This document shows, piece after piece, positions 19,804 through 28,884 of a DNA stretch of 42,756 nt; the stretch's first letter is position 1, and every line of letters starts with the position of its first letter. The stretch is taken from positions 1 to 42,756 of the forward strand of contig JAHHTF010000004.1 of NCBI GenBank assembly GCA_020024775.1, in the 5' to 3' direction. A program made the position numbers and the translations under genes. This DNA comes from Ureaplasma sp. (GTDB taxonomy: Bacteria; Bacillota_I; Bacilli_A; Mycoplasmatales; Mycoplasmoidaceae). The notes below the pieces were generated by a model. The model saw only the letters and a program-made list of their open reading frames with translations, did no database searches and was not told the DNA's origin.

Positions 19804-19809
19804 ATTATA
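19804..19809 (-). promoter_or_regulatory. -10 box of amt
   Basis: TATAAT about 37 nt before the amt ATG in the 80-nt AT-rich gap after pepF, with AGAGG as ribosome site. No -35 box is clear, and there is no hairpin terminator for pepF in the gap. Confidence 0.5.
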
Positions 19810-19847
19810 TAATAAATAATTAAGTTTTTTTTTATTTTTAAGAATTT

Positions 19848-21662
19848 TTATTTATTTTTTTGTTTTTTAGCGCATTTTTCAAATTCTGATACTCAACTTT
19901 CGAAAATATTGTATGCTTCTGTTCAAGCTTCATCTTCTTCTAAATTGATTCCAAGTAGCTTAATTGTTTCAAGTGGAGATAGCTTGTTTCCACTTGATAA
20001 AAAGCTAAATAATTTCGCTTTATTTTCAGGATTTGATTTAATTCTGTGAGCAATTAAAACGGCAGCAATTTGACCAATTGCATATTTGTAAACATAGAAG
20101 TTACCAACATAGAAATGTGGAATTCTTAAAGGTGTAATTAGACTGTAGAAATATGGATCTTTTTCATAGTCTACACTTGATTCAACATATTCAGCTGAAA
20201 TGTCTTTGTAAAGTTTTTCTACTACTTCATAACTGAATGGTTCTGACTTGTTAATAATTTCATTTGATTTGTATTCAAATTCAGAAAAGATTACTTGTCT
20301 AGTTGTTGTAGCAATGAAGTTAGAAATCATTTCATCTAGGATGCTTAATTTTGCTTTTGGATTATCTTGGTTTTTATCAAGTAAATAAAAGTTCATAAAC
20401 ATTTCATTTGTGATTGAAGAAACTTCTGCATAAAAGATTGATGTTCCAACATAAATGTCTTGTTCTTTATTGCAGTAGTAACTGTTTAATGAATGTCCTA
20501 ATTCATGAGCTAATGTATACACTGCTCTTAGTGTTTCATCAAAGTTCATTGAGATAAAGAATTTATCTAATCCTTTAGTGCCACCAATTGAATATGCACC
20601 TGTATGTTTAGTAGGTGATGGTAGTCATGAAATTCAACGTTCAGTGAAAGCTCTTTTAACTGTTTTAGTATATTCAGTTCCTAAAATTTTAACTGCATCT
20701 AAAACCATTTGTTGTGCTTCTTCGATTGTATATTTCTTTTGAATTTTAGATAACTCTAAATATCCATCTCAAGGATTAATTTTAGATAGATTAAATAATT
20801 GTTTTAAAACTGGAGCTTTAGCTTTTTGGTATCTTTTAATTAAAGGTTTGAATAGTTTAATTTTTTCATATAGTTTTAAAATGAAATCAACTTTAATTTC
20901 ATCAGCAAAAGCTGTTTGAGCCACATAGTTATCAAAACCTCTAACTTTAGCTAATGTGTTTAATTGTAAGTAGTTGTAGTATAAAGTTTTAGTTAAAGTT
21001 GCTCTGATTCCATAGAATGCTTTATGGAATGATAATCAAGTAGATTTTCTTAAAACTGGATCAGTTGATTTTAAGTTTCTGAAAATGTCTGCTTGAGTTG
21101 CTAATTTAACTTTTTTACCTTTTGAGTTAATAGCATCTTCATACTTTAAATCATTATCAATTAATGTTGAATAAGTATCTTCAATTCCTGGTGTGTAAAT
21201 TGATAATTTTGCTAATAATAATTCTGATTTAGCATCTAACATATGTTTAGATGATTCAAAGATACGGTCGAACCCAATTTTGTATTCTTGGATTTCTGGA
21301 TCTTTTAAATATTCAAGAATTTTAGTTTTGTTTTTAATAACAACATTGTTGTAGTTTGAAACTGCAACTGAGTATTCATTAGATTTGTTTTGTAATCTTT
21401 GCATTCAACCTAAAATAGTTGGGTTTGAAAGATCTTCATTTAATGAGTTAGATACATAATTATAAATTTTGTTAGAAAGAATTTCTGTCTTTTCAGATTC
21501 AACTAATCATTGTTTGAAATTGGATAATGAGTCAATGAAAGTTGGAAATAATGAAATCAATTTTTCTTCTTGTTTTTCTCATTTATCAAATAATTGTTCA
21601 ACAGTTCCTTTTTCAAGTAATGACTCTAAATCTCATAAATATTTTTTATCTGCTTTTGTCAT
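19848..21662 (-). CDS. pepF: oligoendopeptidase F (M3 family)
   Basis: A cytoplasmic zinc endopeptidase that cuts short peptides. The 604-residue protein has the catalytic HELGH at about 386-390 (LAHELGHSLNSYY), followed by the downstream Glu (EVSSITNE) that completes the zinc site, and the long helical M3 N-terminal domain. The C-terminus has YVYKYAIGQIAA and the conserved FLSSGNKLSPLETIKLLGI. Several Trp codons are TGA, including one near each end. It begins 3 nt after leuS, with the ribosome site AAGGAG overlapping the leuS stop. It likely digests peptides brought in by the Opp system encoded upstream, an important amino-acid source for an organism with little biosynthesis. Confidence 0.95.
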
Positions 21663-21665
21663 AAA

Positions 21666-24005
21666 TTACTCCTTTATATCAACAATAATAATTTTGTTAG
21701 GGATAATAGAAATTTTTAATATTTCTTTATCTTTTATATATTCTTTTACCTTTTCAGATTCTAATACCATTCTTTTAATATCTTCTTCTGAATGTTCTGG
21801 TGTAATATCTAATACATCTCTTGGTTTTTTATTAATCATAATTGGCATTTTAATAATTGTGTTTACTAAAATACTTTCATCAAATTTTGGTCATGTTCCT
21901 AAGAATACACTTTGTTTTTCTTCAGCTACCATACTATAAAGTTCTTCTGCTAGGTGAGGAGCAAAAATTGATAATACCGTTGCAAAATCTTTCATGTAAG
22001 GTTTATAGAATTTTTTAGTTTTATAAACATGGTTAATAAATACCATCATGTTAGAGATTGCAATGTTAAATTGATACTCTTCAATGTTTTTTGTAATTTT
22101 TTGAACCATAGAATTGAATTCAAATTGTGTTTCTGAATCAACATTGTCTAAAGTATTAATTACTTCAAATTGATTTTCTTCAAGTTCAGTGTATAAACGG
22201 TGAACTCTATCTAATCATTTTCTTACTCCATTTAGTTTTTCAGTATCTCATGCCATACTTGAAACTAATGGTCCCATGAACATTTCATACATTCTTAAAG
22301 CATCAGCACCATGAGTTTCCATAATTTCATCTGGAGAAATGATATTCCCTTTTGATTTAGACATCTTTTCATTATCTGGCCCAAGAATCATTCCTTGGTT
22401 AATAATTTTTTGGAATGGTTCTTTTGTTGGAACAACTCCAATATCATATAAGAATCTATGTCAGAATCTTGCATACAATAAGTGTAGTACTGCATGTTCT
22501 TGACCACCAATATATAAATCAACTGGTAATCATTTTTTAAAGATTTGTTTTGCTGTATCTGAGTTTAGTGGAATATAGTCGTTTTCTTGTTTTAATAGAT
22601 ATCCTAAATAGTATCAACAAGATCCAGCTCATTGAGGCATGGTATTTAAATCTCTTGTATAGTGTTTATTATCACTTGTTACATTGATTCAATCTTTTGC
22701 TTTACTTAAAACACACATTGCTGTTTTATCAGGTTTGAAATCATTTAACTTAGGTAATAATAAAGGCAATGAATCTTCACTAATTGTATGTGGTTTATTA
22801 TCAGAATCAAAAACAATTGGGAATGGTTCTCCTCAATATCTTTGACGACTAAATAATCAATCTTTTAATTTAAAGTGTTGTGTTTTAGAACAATGTGGAA
22901 TTTTTTCTTGAATCTTTTCTAAGCTCACTCCACGTTTTTGGAAATCAACATCTAGTTTGTATTTTTTAATGAACTCTAAACAATCTTCATTAGAGTTGTT
23001 GAATCCCATAATATCGAAGTTATAATCAGCTGCAACAAAGTCTGCAACAAAGAATCTAATCTTTCTACTAGTGAATGGATTAACTAAATTAATACTTAAT
23101 TCAATTCCATCATATTTTTTGTTTGCTTTTAAATAACGATCATTCTTTGTTTTTAATGAATCAACAAATTCAGCTTGTTCATCTGATAAATTAATCTTGT
23201 TTAAGATATCAGCTTTTGGACTAATGAAAACATATTCTAAATTATAGATATCATCTAATTCAAAGAAATACATTTCAGTATTTGTTTGATTAATACTAAA
23301 TGCTACTTTATAACAATCAGTTTTTCCAATTCAATTTCTTTGTAAGGATTTTAATGATTCAGGTCAATCTAATTCATCTAATCCTTCTAATAATTTATCA
23401 GCATAATTAGTAATCTTTAATACTCATTGTTTCATTGGTTTCTTCTCGACTTGGAAGCCACCTCTTTCAGATACTTGGTTTCCATCTTTATCGACCAAGA
23501 CTTCTTCGTTTGATAAGACTGTTCCTAATTCTTGACATCAGTTAACTTCAACATCTTTTAGTTCAGCTAATCCATGTTCAAATAACTTAATGAAAATTCA
23601 TTGTGTTCATTTGTAATATTTTGGATCAGTTGTGTTTACTTCTTTTGAGTAGTCAAAACAGAAACCTAATTTTTTTAGTTGGTTTCTAAAATTTTCAATA
23701 TTTCTTTGTGTGAATTCAGCTGGGTCATTATTTGTTTCAATAGCATATTGTTCAGCTGGTAAACCAAATGCATCTCAACCAATTGGATGAAGTACATCAT
23801 ATCCTTGTAGTTTTTTAAATCTTGCTACAATATCAGTTGCTGTATACCCTTTTGGGTGCCCAACATGTAGACCTTTCCCAGATGGATATGGGAACATATC
23901 TAATGAATAAAATTTCTTATTGTTCGGATTTTCTTTAAATTTATATGTTTGATTTTCTTCTCAAAAAGCTTGTCACTTTTTTTCAATTTTATTATGGTTA
24001 TACAT
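21666..24005 (-). CDS. leuS: leucyl-tRNA synthetase with degenerate editing domain
   Basis: Class I synthetase for leucine. The 779-residue protein has PYPSGKGLHVGH (HIGH motif, about 39-50), GWDAFGLPAEQYA, and EKMSKSKGN (KMSKS, about 547-551). Between them the CP1 editing insert (about 225-370) is present but its active-site motifs are not: where family members have TTRPDTLFG this has LDDIYNLEY (around 251), and where they have VPAHDERD this has FNNSNED (335-341), although the flanking VADFVAADY and LEFIKKY still align. The proofreading Thr and Asp are therefore lost, as reported for other Mycoplasma LeuRS. About a dozen Trp codons are TGA. A good site (GAAGGA) precedes the ATG. pepF follows after 3 nt. 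Confidence 0.96.
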
Positions 24006-24041
24006 GTTTTATTCCTTCTCAATGAGTTTTAAAATATATTT

Positions 24042-24047
24042 ATTTTA
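24042..24047 (-). promoter_or_regulatory. possible -10 box of leuS-pepF
   Basis: TAAAAT within TGTGATAAAAT, about 36 nt before the leuS ATG and just beyond the terminator of the preceding transcript. One mismatch from TATAAT; no clear -35. Confidence 0.35.
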
Positions 24048-24098
24048 TCACATTAAAATTTTGTTGGTTTTTGTTTTCAGATTTTATGGCTTATTTCA

Positions 24099-24128
24099 TA
24101 AAAAACATGATGCAAAGTGCACCATGTT
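24099..24128 (-). terminator. terminator of the oppD-oppF-membrane protein-PEBP transcript
   Basis: On the minus strand an 11-bp stem AACATGGTGCA/TGCATCATGTT (one G-U pair) with a 3-nt loop runs into six T, just after the PEBP stop. This ends the Opp-associated transcript before leuS. Confidence 0.8.
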
Positions 24129-24132
24129 AATA

Positions 24133-24645
24133 TTATTTAATATATCAGACATTGATTTCATCTTGTTCAACAACTTTAACTTTTCTTAATTGTTTATAGA
24201 ATTCTGATACATAGAATTCATTTTCAAGATCAAGTTTTGTTTCAGTCGTGAAAACATGCAATGTATATAAATGATCTTTATCTGGTGGCATTGGACCTAG
24301 ATAAATATTTTTGTGTTTAATATTTTCACATCCTTGTTCATATGTCAAAGATGTAATCCCTTGGATCAAGTCTTTGTTTGAATAACTTGCATTGGTTTCT
24401 AAACCTGATAACTTTGATGTATCGACATTAGCAACACATCAATGAATTCAAGGTTTGCCACCAACTGGAATTGCATCATAATCAATAAACAAGAAATGAA
24501 TGTATTTTGATTTTGAGTCAAGTTGTTCTCAACTTAAATCAAAACTAACAAATGGTAAGTCATCAATTAAAAATTCTTTAGATGCATTAGCACCATAATT
24601 TTTATTTAATACTCCATTTTCAAAAGCAGTAGATTTAATAATCAT
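24133..24645 (-). CDS. YbhB/YbcL-type PEBP (Raf-kinase-inhibitor-like) protein
   Basis: Encodes 170 residues. The phosphatidylethanolamine-binding-protein fold is indicated by two conserved blocks: FLFIDYDAIPVGGKPWIHW, the DPDAP-type ligand loop with its Trp-His, and GPMPPDKDHLYTLHVF, matching GPxPPxGxHRY, near residue 120. Bacterial YbhB proteins have no settled role; an anion-binding pocket is the common theme. The frame passes one TGA near the end (INVWYIK) to TAA at 24133. It starts 1 nt after the membrane protein gene and ends just before a terminator, so it is the last gene of the oppD-oppF transcript. Whether it helps peptide transport is unknown. Confidence 0.88.
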
Positions 24646-24646
24646 C

Positions 24647-25198
24647 TTATTGAACCCATCCTATTTTAGCTGCATTACATGCAATCATTACAATTGTTCA
24701 AATCACAAATAAAGAACCATATACAATTGTTGTAATAATAAAATTCTTTTTTGTGTGTTTATTTTTTTCTTTTAAGTAGTCTTTATATTCATCATATGTA
24801 GTAACATCATCGATTGCTTCATAGATTACTTTGTATTTGATTTTTCTTCTTAATACATCTCATTTGATTAATCTAGTGAATTTCAATCATCCATATCTTA
24901 ATGAAGACATGAAACCAATTCTAGATAATCATGCTAAACCAATAATACACATTGCAGCACCTAAGATATATCAGATGATGTTATATCATTGGGTTGAGAA
25001 ATAAAAGCTACTTTTAGCACCTAGTCCTAATGCAAGACCTAAACCAATAATAACAATAATTGTTAATCCGATTGCTCATACTTTTCCGTCTGGGTAGGAA
25101 CGATAGATTTTAGGATCTAGTTTCTTAAATTCTTTTTTTCACTTACTGTGAGAACCATAACCCGTTTTTAATCCAGTGTTTGACTCATTTTGATCCAT
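24647..25198 (-). CDS. unknown membrane protein downstream of oppF
   Basis: Encodes 183 residues. Three hydrophobic segments are visible: about 41-62 (WAIGLTIIVIIGLGLALGLGA), 70-90 (IIWYILGAAMCIIGLAWL) and 150-172 (IITTIVYGSLFVIWTIVMIA); the loop between the second and third is basic and cytoplasmic in likely topology. The start overlaps the end of oppF by 31 nt in another frame, and PEBP follows after 1 nt, so it is in the Opp transcript. Several Trp codons are TGA. No family is recognised with confidence; small membrane proteins of unknown function of this kind occur in other mycoplasmas. A role in peptide uptake would be guesswork. Confidence 0.75.
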
Positions 25199-27561
25199 TG
25201 TTCAACCTGTCCTTCTGTTCCATATACATAGTGTTCTTCAGAACCAGGGATTTTGTAGAATTCACTGATTGAATCATCTACATCATTAGAGTTGTATCCT
25301 GAATCACTTAAACTAAAGCTTGCTAAATCAATATGGATTTTTGATAATTGTGGAGCAGCTTTTAATAATGAAATTGTATATGGATGAATTGGGTTATTAA
25401 AGATTTCTTTAGTATCTCCTTTTTCTAGGATTCTACCATTGTGCATAATAATCATTCTGTTACATGAGTAGTTAACCATTGATAAGTCATGAGCGACAAA
25501 TAAGAATGTAATTCCTTTTTTCTCAGCTAACTCTCTCATGATGTTGATTACTTGTGCTTGAATAGAAACGTCCAAAGCAGAAATTGGTTCATCAGCAATA
25601 ATTAATTTTGGATTAGAAATTAAAGCTCTAGCAATTACAATTCTTTGACGTTGACCACCTGAGAATTCATGTGGGTATCTATAAGCATGTTCATTTTTTA
25701 AACCAACGGCATTTAAAGCTGAATAAACTTTAATTCTAGTCATAATCTTCACAAGTTCTTTCTTTTGCATTTTCACAAAGAACTTGTTTGGACTTCTTAA
25801 ATTTCTGTATAACACTACTTCTTCTAAAATTGTTTCGAATTCAAAAGTTAGTGCATCAATTGTTTTAAGTTTATTGATTACTTCGTTTTTAAATGATAAG
25901 TTAAATGTTTTGTATTCTTCAACAGAAATGTTTTTTACTTCTTTACAAACATCTTTCATTTTTTCTTTAACAGCTTTAATGTAATCTTTTTTAAGTTGTT
26001 TTAATTCTTTTTCATAGTTAATTAAAGTTGTTTTATGTGCTTCAATTTTAGGAGCAATGTTTTGATCAAATTCTGCAATGTCACCTTTATAGTGTTCTTG
26101 ACATTGGTTGTTGATTCTTTCTCTTTCAGCAACTAACTCATTGTATTTTTTTAAATTAGCATTATATTCTTCTGAGTTCTTATAACCTGATTTAGAATAA
26201 CCTTTGATTTCATTTTGTAAATCATAGATTCTGTTTTGTAAATGTAATGTGATTTTTTTGTCATGTTGTCTAATGTTATAAGATGAGAATCTTGAAGCGT
26301 ATTCATATGATTGATGATCAAAAATATTTGATTCAGATTTTTGTTCATTTTTAATTGCATCAATAATATCTTTGTATTCTTGTTCAAGTTCTGGGTTTAA
26401 TAATTGTCTAGAAGCTTTTAAGTCTTCTGCTAATTTTGTGATTCTTGTATAAATGTATTCAACTTTATCAGTAACTAGTTTTTCTACATGTTCTAAATAT
26501 AGTTTTGAATCCTTGATATCTAAAACATCAACCTTAATGAACTCTTTGATGTTTTTAATCATTAAGTGATCAACTAAAATACTGTATTGAGTTTTTAAAC
26601 ATTCAATTAAGTTAGCACTACCTCTAAACTTATCTGTTAATACTGCAATATCAGCTTTCATCCCTTGTTCAATTCCTTTTAAGAAATAATGAACTTGAGC
26701 AGTATATCTTTCAGTTGATTCAATTAAATGAGTTGAAAGTTGTTCTTTAATATTTGATAATTCTTTTTTAAGTTCATAAAGATTTTTAGGACCTTTAAGA
26801 TATTGCTTTTGTTCTTTGATTTCTTGATCAATATCAAATAAAGCAACCTCTGCTGGGTGGTTTTCTCTTTTAGAATGAATTTCTAAACAATCTAAGAAAA
26901 TTCTTTTAACTTTTTCAGAGTAATCATACAATGAATAGTTTACTTTCTTGGCTTTTTCATCTAATTCTAATAAACATGAAATGAAATCAAATTGGTTTTC
27001 TTCAATAGTGAAATCTTTATTGTATTTAAACATTTCAATTCTTTGAATTCCTTGTTTATAGATTTCAATCATGTTAGTGAAATAATAATCATCAAATTCT
27101 TTTGATAGTTCAAAATCTTTTTGTCTGTAAGTATATTGGAAAAATTGATTTATCTTGTTAGCATTAGCAATGTATTGTACTGCTTCTTTTTCAACAATCT
27201 TATGAATTCTTAAAGGTTCTGAAACTAAGTTGATTACATTCTTTCTTGGGTTCAAAGACCCCATTGGATCTTGGAACACCATTTGCATGTTTTGACACAA
27301 TCAACTATTTAATTTCTTATCAATCTTTTTATTAGAAATCAAGTTGTTATCAAATAAGATATAACCACTGTTTACTTCTAATAATCTAATAATCATTTTA
27401 CCGATTGTTGATTTACCTGAACCTGATTCACCAATGATACCAAAGAAGTCACCTTTAAAAACATCGAATGTTGCATTATTAACAGCATGGAACATTCTTC
27501 CTGATTTTTTAAAGTATTTATTTATCTGTTGAACGGATAATAATAATTCTTTGTTCATCAT
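25168..27561 (-). CDS. oppF: oligopeptide ABC transporter ATPase OppF with a large insertion
   Basis: One of two ATPases driving oligopeptide uptake. Of 797 residues, the ends form a normal ATPase: Walker A GESGSGKST at 44-52, Q-loop MVFQDPMGSLNPR with Gln97, signature FSGGQRQR at about 634, Walker B LIIADEP, and VAHDLSMV (switch His). Between Q-loop and signature, where about 55-60 residues are usual, there are over 530: an insertion of about 480, highly charged, rich in Lys, Glu, Leu and Tyr, with long predicted coiled coils and no membrane segment. OppF of M. genitalium and M. pneumoniae is similarly long. Start ATG 27561 overlaps the oppD stop (TAATG); the next codon is also ATG. Confidence 0.95.
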
Positions 27562-28775
27562 TAATGTGTTCCTTTCATTTTGTTAATAGATGATAAAGCA
27601 ATGGCAGCTTTATCTAAAACTTCTTCAGGAATTTTAATTTCTGGTGCATCTGGACTTAGTAATCAAGTAGCTGCATAATGTCCTTTAGACACTTTGAATA
27701 AAGGAGGTTGAAGTTCGAAATCAATTTGCATTGCATATTTATTTCTAGCTGCAAATGCATCTCCTTGAGGTGGTGATAACATATTAGGTGGTGTTCCTGA
27801 AATAGAAACCAATTTATCTTTTGAGTTGGAGTCTGGAATAGAAGAAATCAATGCTCATGTATATGGATGACAAGGACAAGTAAAGATGTCTTTACAACTT
27901 CCTTTTTCAACAATCTTACCTGCATACACAACATAAATGTAATCACAGAAGTTTGCAACTAAAGCGATGTTGTGAGAAATAAAGATAATTGAAACATTTA
28001 GTTCATCTCTTAGTTTTTTAATTAAGTCTAGTACTTTAGCTTGGATAGTAACGTCTAATGCTGTAGTAGGTTCATCAGCAATAATTAAGTTAGGTTTTGT
28101 AGCAACTGCCATTGCAATTGCAATTCTTTGTCTCATCCCCCCTGAGAATTCATGAGGATAGTTTTTAACTTTGTTTTCGGGTTCAACAATACCAATGAAA
28201 TCAAGAATTGAAATCATTTTCTTGTAAACTTCTTTTTTAGATGTATTGAACTTATATTCTTTTTTATATTCTTCAATTTTGTGTTCTTCACCATTCAATC
28301 TAGCATCGAAACATTTTCATTGAAAAAATCTTTTTTCACTAACTTTAATTGCTTCAATCATTTGTGCAGCAATTGTTTTAGTTGGGTTTAAAGACATTAA
28401 TGGGTCTTGCGGAATATAAGCAACCTTTGTCCCACGAATATAAACTCATTTATTTGTTTTAATTGTATCTAAAGCAATATTATCTAGGTTCATATTATCA
28501 GCTTTAATCATTGCATTGTCATTAAATCCAATGATTGATTTTACTAATACTGATTTCCCAGAACCAGATTCACCTACTAAACCTACAATTTCAGACTTCT
28601 TAACAACTAGATCTACTCCTCTAACTGCTTTAAGTACTCCAGCTTTAGTTTTAAAGTTTACTACCAGGTTTTGAATTTTAAGGATTTGATCATCAGATAA
28701 CTTCTTACTCTCATCCTCGATAAAACTCTTTTTCGGTAATAAATTATATTTTATTTTACTTTTTGATTTTTCCAT
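27561..28775 (-). CDS. oppD: oligopeptide ABC transporter ATPase OppD
   Basis: Partner ATPase of OppF. The 404-residue protein has Walker A GESGSGKSVLVKS at about 75-87, Q-loop IPQDPLMSLNP, signature FSGGMRQRIAIAMA, Walker B LIIADEPTTALD, and FISHNIALVA with the switch His. It ends with the OppD/F C-terminal domain in which SISGTPPNMLSPPQGDAFA contains the GxxPxxxxPPxGCxF pattern; the Fe-S-type Cys found in OppD/DppD of others is replaced by Asp here. It has a 45-residue hydrophilic N-terminal extension. TGA-Trp at several places. It probably starts from its own promoter after a hairpin that follows oppBC. oppF overlaps by one base. Confidence 0.96.
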
Positions 28776-28802
28776 TTTTCATACCTAATAATATATTAAT
28801 AT

Positions 28803-28821
28803 ATTATATTTTTTAATTATA
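28803..28821 (-). promoter_or_regulatory. internal promoter region before oppD
   Basis: Two perfect TATAAT boxes (28816-28821 and 28803-28808) in the 110-nt gap between oppBC and oppD, after a hairpin. They suggest oppD-oppF can be transcribed separately from oppA-oppBC. Confidence 0.4.
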
Positions 28822-28841
28822 CTTGATAATTACTTTGTTTA

Positions 28842-28873
28842 ATAAAAGAAATTATCCAACTAAGGATAATTTC
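28842..28873 (-). terminator. hairpin after oppBC, terminator or attenuator
   Basis: A perfect 10-bp stem GAAATTATCC/GGATAATTTC with a 6-nt loop, followed by TTTTATT on the minus strand, 11 nt after the oppBC stop. The T-run is short, so partial termination within the opp operon is plausible. Confidence 0.6.
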
Positions 28874-28884
28874 TAGTAATTGTT

